Below are positions 5,514 through 12,652 of a stretch of 12,652 nucleotides of DNA, piece after piece (the stretch's first letter is position 1; every line of letters begins with the position of its first letter). A program made the translations under genes and the position numbers. The stretch comes from Helicobacter sp. GTDB lineage: Bacteria > Campylobacterota > Campylobacteria > Campylobacterales > Helicobacteraceae. Location: the NCBI GenBank assembly GCA_029264655.1, contig JARHZY010000078.1, forward strand, positions 1-12,652, read 5' to 3'. The notes below the pieces were generated by a model that saw only the letters and a program-made list of their open reading frames with translations, was not told where the DNA came from and searched no databases.

Positions 5514-8087
5514 TTATAACGCAAAATCTTTTGTCTTATTAAATTCTAAATATTTATAGACTTTATCAGTGTTATTTCCTAATTTCTGCGGCACAATTTG
5601 GAGGTATTCCTCTAAACTTGGTAGCCGCCCAAGCTTCGCACATACTGCACCAAGTTCTGCACTACCTAAATATACTTGTGCTCCTTTCCCCATACGATTA
5701 TCAAAATTTCTCGTTGAGGTAGAAAAAACTACCGCATTATCTCTTACTCGTGCTTGATTGCCCATACATAAACTACAACCGGGCACCTCAATCCTAGCCC
5801 CTGCTGCACCAAAAAGGGAAAAATAACCTTCATCGCTTAATTGCTTAGAATCCATCTTGGTTGGTGGCACAAGCCATGTACGCGTAACACTTTGCCCTTC
5901 ATTTTTCATAATTTCACCAAATGCCCTAAAATGCCCTATATTTGTCATACAGCTACCAATAAAGACTTCATCGATATTTTTAGGTCGTTTTGGATCTGCT
6001 AGAATTTCGCTTAATGTTGCCACATCATCTGGATCATTTGGACATGCAAGAATAGGATCTTTAATTTCATTTAAATCAATCTCAATTATAGCCGCATATT
6101 CCGCATCTTTATCTGCTTTTAATAATACGGGATTTTTAATCCATTCACGCATTCTTTCTGCTCTACGCTTAAGAGTTTCCGCATTGCCATAACCATCCTT
6201 AATCATTGCTTCAATAAGTGTAATATTAGATTCTAAATATTCAATAATTGGCTCTTTATTGAGTGCTATGGTGCAAGCAGCCGCACTACGTTCTGCACTT
6301 GCATCAGAAAGCTCAAATGCTTGTTCTACTTTAATATTTTCAAGCCCTTCAATTTCTAAAATCTTACCACTAAAAATGTTTTTCTTATTTTGTTTTGGCA
6401 CGGTTAGCAACCCTTTTTTAATGGCATAATATGGAATTGCATTTACTAAATCACGCAAAGTGATACCGGGATTAAGTGTGCCTTTAAAACGCACTAAAAC
6501 AGATTCTGGCATATTAAGTGGCATAGAACCTGTAACAGCAGCAAAAGCAACAAGTCCGCTACCAGCAGGGAAACTTATCCCTATAGGAAAACGCGTATGT
6601 GAATCACCACCCGTTCCAACTGTATCAGGCAAACAAAATCTATTAAGCCAAGAATGAATAACGCCATCTTTTGGACGCAGTGCTACACCACCACGACTTG
6701 TCATAAATTCAGGCAAAGTGGCTTGCAAGCTTACATCTGCTGGTTTTGGATAAGCAGCAGTATGGCAAAAACTCTGCATAACAAAATCAGCACTATAGCT
6801 TAGGCTAGCAAGTTCTTTTACCTCATCTCTTGTCATTGCTCCTGTAGTATCTTGAGAACCAACGGTTGTTGCTTTTGGTTCACAATATTCTCCCGGTCGC
6901 ACACCATTTTTACCACATGCTATACCCACCATTTTCTGTGCTAGCGTATAACCTTTTGTGCTTTCTTGTGGCATTTCTGGTTGTGCAAATACATCAGATT
7001 CTGTTAAGCCTAAAAATTTCCTTGCCTTATTTGTTAAACCGCGTCCAATAATAAGCGGTATTCTCCCGCCAGCACGTATTTCATCAACAATAGTAATAGG
7101 ATTTAAATCAAATGTGCTAATTACCTTAGAATCTTTTAGAATCTCACCTTTATAAGGTTTTAATGTGATAATATCGCCCTCATTTAGTGCATTTACATCT
7201 GCAATAATAGGTAAGCAACCGCTATCTTCACATGTGGCAAAAAATATCGGTGCAATGATGCCGCCAATAACAAAACCACCACTTTTTTTATTTGGCACAA
7301 ATGGAATTTCATTGCCAAAATGCCATACAATAGAATTACATGCCGATTTGCGGCTACTTCCTGTGCCCACAACATCACCAACATAAACAACACTCGCATG
7401 GTTTTCTTGAGCTATTTTTTTAACATTTTCTATACGCATTTCATAATTTTCAATACGATTTTTAAGCATTGCTTTGGCATGCAATGGAATATCACTGCGT
7501 GTAAAGGCATCGCTTGCTGGACTTAAATCATCGGTATTTGTTTCTCCATCAATCTTTAATACAACAAGTTTTATTTCTTCTGCTAATTTTGGCTTTGCGA
7601 GAAACCATTCTGCATTACTCCAAGATTCTATAATTTCTTTTGCAAGAGTATTTGTTTTACTCATTGTGGCAATCGTATCAAAAGTATCATACACTAGAAG
7701 TGTATGTTTCAGTGCATTTGCTGCTTCTTTTGCTACGACATTATCAGTAGATTCTATAAGCTTTACCAAATAGGGAACATTATAGCCACCAAGCATTGTG
7801 CCTAGAAGTTTTGTTGCTTCTACTTTATCAATCACACTACATTGTGTTGTTCCGCTTGCAATCTCACCTAAAAATGCAGCCTTAAGTTTTGCAGAATCAT
7901 CAACGCCCGGGCTAACACGATTCATAAGCAAATCTTTAGAAAATGCTTTATGTGTATTATCTGCGCCTTTTAAAATTGCAATGACTTGTTGTGTTTGGGT
8001 TATGTTTAATGCCAAAGGTGGAATACCTTCACTTCTTCGCTCTTCTACATCTTTGGCATATTCTTTCATAAAATCTTCTATACTCAT
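5514..8087 (-). CDS. acnB: Aconitate hydratase B (bifunctional aconitase/2-methylisocitrate dehydratase family)
   Basis: AcnB interconverts citrate and isocitrate through cis-aconitate in the TCA cycle and is the usual aconitase of Campylobacterota. The 857 residues match the family's length. The N-terminal helical HEAT-like region (about 1-160) starts SIEDFMKEYAKDVEERRSEG and is followed by the swivel region with TDDLSPASDAFTRSDIPLHA. GGDSHTRFPIGISFPAGSG lies in the catalytic part. Cys713 (GSCMTNIGHF) and Cys771/Cys774 (GCSLCMGNQ) are the [4Fe-4S] ligands, matching the known spacing. I start at the ATG at 8085-8087 because AAGGAG sits seven bases upstream and MSIEDF fits the family. The in-frame ATG 36 bases earlier adds unlikely residues. 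It is divergent from cysK. AcnB proteins elsewhere can also bind RNA, but nothing here tests that. Confidence 0.97.
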   Translation of the reverse strand: MSIEDFMKEYAKDVEERRSEGIPPLALNITQTQQVIAILKGADNTHKAFSKDLLMNRVSPGVDDSAKLKAAFLGEIASGTTQCSVIDKVEATKLLGTMLGGYNVPYLVKLIESTDNVVAKEAANALKHTLLVYDTFDTIATMSKTNTLAKEIIESWSNAEWFLAKPKLAEEIKLVVLKIDGETNTDDLSPASDAFTRSDIPLHAKAMLKNRIENYEMRIENVKKIAQENHASVVYVGDVVGTGSSRKSACNSIVWHFGNEIPFVPNKKSGGFVIGGIIAPIFFATCEDSGCLPIIADVNALNEGDIITLKPYKGEILKDSKVISTFDLNPITIVDEIRAGGRIPLIIGRGLTNKARKFLGLTESDVFAQPEMPQESTKGYTLAQKMVGIACGKNGVRPGEYCEPKATTVGSQDTTGAMTRDEVKELASLSYSADFVMQSFCHTAAYPKPADVSLQATLPEFMTSRGGVALRPKDGVIHSWLNRFCLPDTVGTGGDSHTRFPIGISFPAGSGLVAFAAVTGSMPLNMPESVLVRFKGTLNPGITLRDLVNAIPYYAIKKGLLTVPKQNKKNIFSGKILEIEGLENIKVEQAFELSDASAERSAAACTIALNKEPIIEYLESNITLIEAMIKDGYGNAETLKRRAERMREWIKNPVLLKADKDAEYAAIIEIDLNEIKDPILACPNDPDDVATLSEILADPKRPKNIDEVFIGSCMTNIGHFRAFGEIMKNEGQSVTRTWLVPPTKMDSKQLSDEGYFSLFGAAGARIEVPGCSLCMGNQARVRDNAVVFSTSTRNFDNRMGKGAQVYLGSAELGAVCAKLGRLPSLEEYLQIVPQKLGNNTDKVYKYLEFNKTKDFAL

Positions 8088-8140
8088 TATCGTCTCCTTT
8101 TTAACGCTTGTATATGCAACCAAGATTAACTTTAAAGTGT

Positions 8141-8146
8141 TATAAT
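8141..8146 (+). promoter_or_regulatory. -10 box of cysK, overlapping a possible acnB -10
   Basis: GTTATAATC contains TATAAT at 8141-8146, giving a cysK leader of roughly 55 nt. The same bases read on the minus strand as GATTATAAC, a 5-of-6 TATAAC that could serve acnB. A second candidate for acnB, TATACA (minus, 8109-8114), lies closer to its start. The use of each is inferred. Confidence 0.5.
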
Positions 8147-8206
8147 CTTACCATAGTAACAATGATAATTGCGTTGTTGTATATTACCACAAGCGGAGTT
8201 TTTAAT

Positions 8207-9133
8207 ATGATAGCACAAAATGTAACAGAACTTATTGGTAGAACACCCATTATAAAACTTAATAAGCTTTCCCAAAAATTTGGGGCAAATATATTCGGTA
8301 AATGCGAATTTATGAATCCTAATGGTTCAATTAAAGATAGAATTGCTATGGCAATGGTAATCGATGGTATAGAGCAAGGTACAATTACCCCAAATACCAC
8401 AATTATTGAAGCTACAAGTGGCAACACAGGCGTTGGGTTAGCTGGCGTATGTGCGTCATTGGGATTACGGCTTATTATTGTTATGCCAAGCTCCATGAGC
8501 ATTGAAAGAAGAAAAATTATGGCAGCACTTGGAGCTAAAATTGAACTTACGACACCAGAAAAAGGTATGAAAGGTGCATTAGAACGTGCAGAAGAATTAC
8601 GCAATACCTATAAAAATTCTCTCACACTACATCAATTTAAAAATATGGCAAATGTGAAAATCCATAAGGAAAGTACTGCCAAAGAAATTCTAGAATCTTT
8701 TCAAGGAACAGCAATAGATATATTTGTTGCGGGTGTTGGCACAGGAGGCAGTCTCACTGGAGTTGGTGTTGTCCTAAAAGAACAATATCCAAATATACAT
8801 ATTGTAGCCGTAGAACCTACAAATTCTCCAGTATTAAGTGGGGGTATGCCTTCTCCTCATAAGATTCAGGGCATAGGAGCAGGTTTTATTCCTCCTATTC
8901 TTGATACAAATATTTACAATGAGATTATACAAATCAATAATGATGAAGCTTTTAATATGGCACGACTTATAGCTTCTAAAGAAGGATTACTTGTTGGTGT
9001 TTCAAGCGGTGCAAATGTGTATGCTGCAAAGATACTAGCAAAAAAATATCCAAATGCAAATATTTTAACTATGCTAAATGATACAGGTGAGCGTTACCTT
9101 TCAACCGAGCTTTTTGAAAATACTGAAAAATAA
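8207..9133 (+). CDS. cysK: O-acetylserine sulfhydrylase (cysteine synthase A)
   Basis: This PLP enzyme makes L-cysteine from O-acetylserine and sulfide in the cytoplasm. At 308 residues it has the normal length. The motifs are in order: GRTPIIKLN (11-19), NPNGSIKDR with PLP lysine Lys43, the substrate loop TSGNTG (70-75), the phosphate-binding GTGGS (178-182), SPHKIQGIGAGFIP (216-229), GVSSGAN with Ser267, and NDTGERYLS near the end. These fit CysK better than CysM or cystathionine beta-synthase. The ATG at 8207 is chosen because GGAG lies nine bases upstream and the protein then begins MIAQNVTELIGRTP. An ATG 99 bases earlier would add a stretch unlike the family and lies upstream of the promoter. 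A TSUP permease follows after a 232-bp gap. Confidence 0.95.
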   Translation: MIAQNVTELIGRTPIIKLNKLSQKFGANIFGKCEFMNPNGSIKDRIAMAMVIDGIEQGTITPNTTIIEATSGNTGVGLAGVCASLGLRLIIVMPSSMSIERRKIMAALGAKIELTTPEKGMKGALERAEELRNTYKNSLTLHQFKNMANVKIHKESTAKEILESFQGTAIDIFVAGVGTGGSLTGVGVVLKEQYPNIHIVAVEPTNSPVLSGGMPSPHKIQGIGAGFIPPILDTNIYNEIIQINNDEAFNMARLIASKEGLLVGVSSGANVYAAKILAKKYPNANILTMLNDTGERYLSTELFENTEK

Positions 9134-9300
9134 TGCTATTATAATCAAAAATTTAGCATACGAAATGCAATTGTTTATCTCTTTAATACATGAAAAACAA
9201 ATATAGACTATCTTATTAACTTCTATATAAAGTAACATTATTAAGTTGGTAAGATGCCTACACACTTTACTTTCATTTTATAAAATTACTAAAACATAAC

Positions 9301-9342
9301 AATTTCACTTTGATTTTTGTTATAATTTCACTTTGATTTTTG
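9301..9342 (+). repeat. 19-bp direct repeat, two copies, flanking a -10 box
   Basis: AATTTCACTTTGATTTTTG occurs at 9301-9319 and again, without a mismatch, at 9324-9342 (period 23). The 4-base gap TTAT together with the start of copy two forms TATAAT at 9321-9326. A spacing of about two helical turns would put both copies on one face of the DNA. It could be an operator pair for the downstream permease operon or just a local duplication. Confidence 0.8.
9321..9326 (+). promoter_or_regulatory. Candidate -10 of the permease/M23/GT25 operon
   Basis: TATAAT with upstream TTTTTG lies 39 bases before the ATG at 9366. No recognisable -35 is seen. It sits inside the duplicated 19-bp element, so any protein binding the repeats would affect it. 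Confidence 0.5.
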
Positions 9343-9365
9343 CGGTATAGAGTTGGGCAATATTC

Positions 9366-10163
9366 ATGGAATTTGTATGTTTGGCTATATTAGGTATTCT
9401 TACAGGAAGCATTTCTGCGTTATTCGGTATTGGTGGAGGCATGATTATTGTTCCTGCAATGCTATATCTACATTATATATTGCCAAATCTTACTTTTTCT
9501 ACACATGATGCTATTGGTATTTCTGTTATGCAAATGATATTTTCATCGGTATTTGGCACGGCAATTAATTTTTTTCAAAAAAAGAATCTTGACTTACATG
9601 CTGCATTATTTCTTGGTCTTGGTGGGCTTATTGGTGCTTCCTTTAGTGGTATTCTGCTTGAATGGATAGCAGAAAAGCATTTAACGCTTATTTTTCTTTG
9701 TGTGAGTTTATTTACATTTTATAAATTTGTGCGTAGTGCTAAAACCAAACCAAAAAATGTTATGCTTACGCAATTGCAGCAATGCTATATACTTATCATA
9801 ATTGGTGCATTTACTGGTATTTTTGCAATTTCTCTTGGTATTGGTGGTGGGGTTATCCTTGTGCCTTTACTTATGCACTATTTAGGGTTTAATACAAAAA
9901 AAATTGTGCCACTTTCCCTTTTTTTTATTATGTGTGCAGCCTGTAGTGGCACAATGTCTTTTATGCGGCATGAAATCATAACAACACATGTTCTTTATGC
10001 TGGATTATTGCTTGGGGGCTTTTCAATTATTGGGGTTATTATAGGCACAAAATTAATTGATATTATTGCAGTAAAAATACATCATAGGATTTTAATCATC
10101 ATCTATCTCATTTCTATTCTTGCAACTCTAAACAAGGTATTAAGATATTATGGCATTTTATGA
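9366..10163 (+). CDS. TSUP family permease (TauE/SafE-type sulfite/organosulfur exporter)
   Basis: A 265-residue inner-membrane protein with about eight hydrophobic segments. The two halves are internal repeats, each with the family signature: GIGGGMIIVP (21-30) and GIGGGVILVP (158-167). TSUP proteins move sulfite, sulfonates, thiosulfate or other small anions, and the substrate cannot be read from sequence. The start at 9366 follows an in-frame stop at 9348-9350, so no longer form is possible. The ribosome site is weak (GAG about 11 bases upstream, with no good purine run). The next gene begins 15 bases after its stop, so it is probably first in a three-gene operon. The position after cysK makes a sulfur-compound role attractive but unproven. 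Confidence 0.88.
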   Translation: MEFVCLAILGILTGSISALFGIGGGMIIVPAMLYLHYILPNLTFSTHDAIGISVMQMIFSSVFGTAINFFQKKNLDLHAALFLGLGGLIGASFSGILLEWIAEKHLTLIFLCVSLFTFYKFVRSAKTKPKNVMLTQLQQCYILIIIGAFTGIFAISLGIGGGVILVPLLMHYLGFNTKKIVPLSLFFIMCAACSGTMSFMRHEIITTHVLYAGLLLGGFSIIGVIIGTKLIDIIAVKIHHRILIIIYLISILATLNKVLRYYGIL

Positions 10164-10178
10164 ATATAAGGCTAAGAA

Positions 10179-11636
10179 ATGAGACGATTATTTTTAGGAA
10201 GTATAAGCTGTATCTCACTAGTTACTATCTTTTTTTTATATCATTCTTCAAGTTTTGAACGCATTCCGCCAAATATTGAACTCTATATGCTTAAAAATAA
10301 TGATGATACACTGCATCATATACATACCGCATTTTTTAATCCTGAAAATAGTATCCATTTAAATGCATTTGACTCAAGCGGGCTTGCATCTTATAGTGTG
10401 CTTATTACAGATAAAGCGGGTAAAACTTTGCTTGAAGAAGAAGAGATTTTGCTAAAAAAAACAGAAGATTTAAATATTGTGCTTCCAAAGATTCCAAATT
10501 TGCCCGATGGCGATGAAGTTTTTTATCATGTGCGTGTACGTGATTGGAGTAATGCAAACTTTTTTCGTGGTAATGAAACAAACATAACAAAACATTTTAT
10601 TATCAATAAACATACACCACAAGTCCAAGTTATTGCAGCATCAGAGCAAATTATGTATGGTGGTAGTGCTCTTATAGCTTTTAGTGTTCAACATTTAAAA
10701 CTCTATGATAAGGTGCCAGAATTAGGTATTGATAAAGTTATTGTTAATAATGGACATGATGATTTTGAAGCTTATCCATTTATAAATAAGCAGGGCAAGC
10801 TTATTTATCTTGCACTTATTGTATGGCCAATTAAAAATACATTTTTTGATGGCACAATCCGTGTTATTGATAGTGCAATGAATGAAAAAAAGATTCAGAT
10901 TCCAATTGCAACTAATGTTAATTATATGCGTAGAAAATTCAATGCAAATATAAGCGATATGCGACTACAAACACTAGTAAAACGATTAGAAGAAAGCACA
11001 ATTATGCCATCTGATTTAACTGCAAATATTGAAAAATTTCAATTCTTTAATGAATCTGTGCGACACCAAGATAATCAAAAAATTGCTAATTTTTTTCAAA
11101 TTGCAAAGCAAATGGATATAGAGCCTACTATACCTAGATTTAATGTATTCTTGCCTGTACGCGATGCACAAACATCTGGTCGGTTTGGTGATGAGTATAT
11201 TTACAAATACCATAAAGAAAATGTTGGTGTATCTGTGCGTTATGGCATAGATTTTATCGGAGAACAAAACACAAAAATAACAAATAGCAATAATGGAAAA
11301 GTTGCGTATATTGGGAAAATTGGTTCATATGGGAATCTTGTCGCACTCAATCATGCACTTGGTTTAACTTCACTTTATGGCTACTTACACACAATGCCAA
11401 CACTACAAAGTAATTTGCAATCACTTGCTCCAATTGGTCAAATGGGACATAGCGGTTTTGCAACAACAAATAGTCTCTTTTTTGCAATACTTGTGCAAGG
11501 GCATTTTGCAAATCCAAGTGAATGGTTACAACCACAATGGGTTGATAAAAACATCAATCAAGTGCTTGATCGAGCTGATAATTTTGGTATGAAACATACG
11601 CACATATCTCAATATGCAAATAAAGGTAGCCAATGA
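10179..11636 (+). CDS. Envelope protein with a degenerate M23 (LytM-like) domain
   Basis: A 485-residue protein with an N-terminal signal anchor (about 4-21). The middle (about 30-250) is probably beta-rich, followed by a helical linker and a C-terminal M23 domain (about 350-450). Active M23 peptidases cut peptidoglycan crosslinks with zinc held by HxxxD and HxH. Here the fold motifs are clear: VRYGIDFIG, NNGKVAYIGKIGSYGNLVAL, LTSLYGYLH, IGQMGHSG. However, the first zinc His is Arg354, the catalytic His of YxHL is Tyr402, and the HxH pair is Ser432/Phe434 in NSLFFAI. Only Asp358 remains. It is therefore likely non-enzymatic, perhaps an amidase or peptidase activator like EnvC/NlpD or a partner in a cell-shape complex. 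An AAGG lies nine bases before the ATG. Its stop overlaps the next gene's start (ATGA). Confidence 0.85.
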   Translation: MRRLFLGSISCISLVTIFFLYHSSSFERIPPNIELYMLKNNDDTLHHIHTAFFNPENSIHLNAFDSSGLASYSVLITDKAGKTLLEEEEILLKKTEDLNIVLPKIPNLPDGDEVFYHVRVRDWSNANFFRGNETNITKHFIINKHTPQVQVIAASEQIMYGGSALIAFSVQHLKLYDKVPELGIDKVIVNNGHDDFEAYPFINKQGKLIYLALIVWPIKNTFFDGTIRVIDSAMNEKKIQIPIATNVNYMRRKFNANISDMRLQTLVKRLEESTIMPSDLTANIEKFQFFNESVRHQDNQKIANFFQIAKQMDIEPTIPRFNVFLPVRDAQTSGRFGDEYIYKYHKENVGVSVRYGIDFIGEQNTKITNSNNGKVAYIGKIGSYGNLVALNHALGLTSLYGYLHTMPTLQSNLQSLAPIGQMGHSGFATTNSLFFAILVQGHFANPSEWLQPQWVDKNINQVLDRADNFGMKHTHISQYANKGSQ

Positions 11637-12412
11637 AAATTTTTATCATTAATTTGGAACGTTCAAATGAGCGTAAAATCCGCATGCAAGAAAAGTTAGC
11701 ATTATTACAGAATAACCCACTTTTTAGTAAGCTGGCATTAAGTTACCATTTTTTTTCTGCTATAGATTCTCAAAGTAAGCAATTCCAACACTATAAGGAG
11801 AAGTTTAGCCCAAAGCATTGCTACCTTTGGCATGGTCGAATCTTAATTGATAATGAAATTGCATGCTATGCATCGCATTATAGTCTTTGGGAGGAGTGTG
11901 TGCGTCTTGATGAACCAATTGTTGTGCTTGAAGATGATATATTTTTTGAATCACATTTTCTTTATGCATTACAAGATATTATGCAAACAAATTTTACATT
12001 TGTGCGGTTTTTTACTTCTGCACGAAGACGCGATAAATATATACAGCCAATTGGTTATTCTCACTATCATTATGCATTAAAAAATACAAACGGCACACTA
12101 GGCTATTATCTTACACCATACGCAGCTAAAGCATTTTTAGCACAAACGATATGGGATAGCCCAGTAGATATTTATATGGAATTTGTAGCTAGACATGGCA
12201 TAGATAATATCATTTATAAACCCTTTATGGTAGGAGAAGATAATATTGTTGCTATGCACTCCACAATCATTAATACTGATGGTAGCCATAGGTCAATGGG
12301 GGGGGGGGGAAAAAAATACCACAATATTACAAATTGCTTAAACCATTATACCGCACATACATACAAATACAACGTGTCATTTTTAAATTATACTACAAAC
12401 CACCACATTTAA
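11633..12412 (+). CDS. GT25 family lipopolysaccharide glycosyltransferase, phase-variable and out of frame at its C-terminus
   Basis: A 259-residue protein as it stands. GT25 features include the start MKIFIINLERSNER, HYSLWEECV (82-90), the VVLEDDI core (97-103) with the presumed metal/donor-binding acidic residues, GTLGYYLTPYAAKAFL (154-169) and SPVDIYMEF (176-184). Family members add galactose or other sugars to surface polysaccharides from the cytoplasmic side. A G12 run (12298-12309) then an A7 run follow codon 221. The present frame continues to a stop at 12410-12412 with an unremarkable tail. The neighbouring frame instead gives a basic tail, KLLKPLYRTYIQIQRVIFKL, to TAG at 12457-12459, typical of such enzymes. 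G13 or G10 would join it (275 or 274 residues). It overlaps the M23 gene by 4 bases, with AAAGG before its ATG. Confidence 0.88.
   Translation: MKIFIINLERSNERKIRMQEKLALLQNNPLFSKLALSYHFFSAIDSQSKQFQHYKEKFSPKHCYLWHGRILIDNEIACYASHYSLWEECVRLDEPIVVLEDDIFFESHFLYALQDIMQTNFTFVRFFTSARRRDKYIQPIGYSHYHYALKNTNGTLGYYLTPYAAKAFLAQTIWDSPVDIYMEFVARHGIDNIIYKPFMVGEDNIVAMHSTIINTDGSHRSMGGGGKKYHNITNCLNHYTAHTYKYNVSFLNYTTNHHI
12298..12316 (+). repeat. G12-A7 homopolymer, phase-variation switch
   Basis: Twelve G (12298-12309) followed by seven A (12310-12316) inside the GT25 gene. Long poly-G/C tracts in surface glycosyltransferase genes of Helicobacter and Campylobacter change length by slipped-strand mispairing. With 12 G the gene stays in the frame that misses the basic tail. 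One more G, or two fewer, restores it. 11 G would give an early TAA. Confidence 0.92.
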
Positions 12413-12459
12413 CCTATAAAGAAGGACAACAACAAAACATAGACAATACAATTACCTAG
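12317..12459 (+). pseudogene. Out-of-frame C-terminal tail of the GT25 glycosyltransferase
   Basis: Read in the frame one base behind the upstream coding frame (codons starting at 12316, 12319 and so on), this stretch is open to TAG 12457-12459. It encodes a basic, aromatic tail (IPQYYKLLKPLYRTYIQIQR, then VIFKLYYKPPHLTYKEGQQQ) like the membrane-associating tails of GT25 enzymes. It is most likely the true C-terminus, switched off in this assembly. It is not a separate gene. Confidence 0.7.
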
Positions 12460-12652
12460 CATATCCAAAACCCCATCATGTAATTTGCAAGTTCTGCATT
12501 TCTACATGTAAATTGCACTTACTAGATAAAAAATAATAAAGCGTAAAAATGAGAAATAATATGCAAAACTATTATGGGTATGCATATTATTAAAATAGAT
12601 TAGTAATATAACTTCCCAATAATAAACATTAAGATACTATTATTTCTTCCAA
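12460..12652. other. Gene-free right end with two small repeats
   Basis: No coding sequence is supported. CATGTAATTTGCA (12477-12489) recurs as CATGTAAATTGCA (12505-12517), 12 of 13 matches at a 28-base period. A perfect 11-bp inverted repeat, AATAATATGCA (12555-12565) with TGCATATTATT (12581-12591), has a 15-nt loop. It could be a 3' end hairpin for the operon or for a gene arriving from the right, but no strong U-run follows on either strand. Confidence 0.45.

Noticed and set aside
8088..8123. Longer N-terminus for AcnB
   Set aside because: The upstream ATG adds 12 residues unlike the family and lacks a ribosome site. AAGGAG sits before the ATG at 8085-8087.
5569..8145. Several open frames on the plus strand inside acnB and one on the minus strand inside cysK
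   Set aside because: They are shadows of the strongly conserved genes opposite, with no ribosome sites and no recognisable protein features.
8108..8206. Longer N-terminus for CysK
   Set aside because: The extra 33 residues are encoded across the TATAAT at 8141-8146 and are unlike CysK. The ATG at 8207 has GGAG upstream.
9301..9342. CRISPR-like repeat
   Set aside because: Only two copies with a 4-base gap and no cas genes. This is a short tandem duplication.

Overview
The window reads as chromosome of an AT-rich Campylobacterota bacterium, most likely a Helicobacter, probably of the enterohepatic type. The basis is the AcnB and PdxA sequences, a Leu-Gly-Leu-Cys-Ser tRNA cluster, a poly-G contingency tract in a GT25 lipopolysaccharide glycosyltransferase, an M23-fold envelope protein, and strong enrichment of the 7-mer AGATTCT. 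Species cannot be fixed from this sequence alone.

Layout. 1-738 is the wreck of a DNA methyltransferase locus: the 3' part of a beta-class (N6A/N4C) methylase with a homopolymer frameshift and a deletion at motif I, running into a second GNPPYND methylase motif and a stop. 739-1165 is gene-free and AT-rich. 1167-1720 (minus) holds five tRNA genes, Leu(UAG)-Gly(GCC)-Leu(UAA)-Cys(GCA)-Ser(UGA), all with encoded CCA and a good -10 just upstream. 1849-2547 (minus) and 2658-3179 (plus) are divergent exported proteins of unknown function. Then comes a pdxA-like gene (3198-4709) with a 117-residue N-terminal extension and an internal insertion of about 80 residues. 4742-5070 is a second methylase remnant (TSPPYGDS type), followed by about 400 bp without a gene and a perfect 10-bp hairpin. 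acnB (minus, 5514-8087) and cysK (plus, 8207-9133) are divergent. After a short spacer with a 19-bp direct repeat around a -10 comes a tight three-gene plus-strand unit: a TSUP permease, a degenerate M23-fold protein, and a phase-variable GT25 glycosyltransferase. The right end (12460-12652) has no gene.

How the genes work together. The core is ordinary metabolism: the TCA cycle (acnB), cysteine synthesis (cysK) and pyridoxal phosphate synthesis (pdxA). PLP is the CysK cofactor, and a TSUP sulfur-compound permease follows cysK, so a loose sulfur/PLP theme is possible but unproven. The last three genes look like an envelope operon (15-nt gap, then a 4-nt ATGA overlap).

The most striking points are the G12 tract, which leaves the glycosyltransferase out of frame with a recognisable basic C-terminal tail; the M23-fold protein that keeps only one of five canonical zinc/catalytic residues; the enlarged PdxA; and two decayed restriction-modification loci flanking the tRNA/exported-protein/pdxA block. 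I see no CRISPR array, insertion sequence, phage or intact defence system, and no convincing wholly new system.
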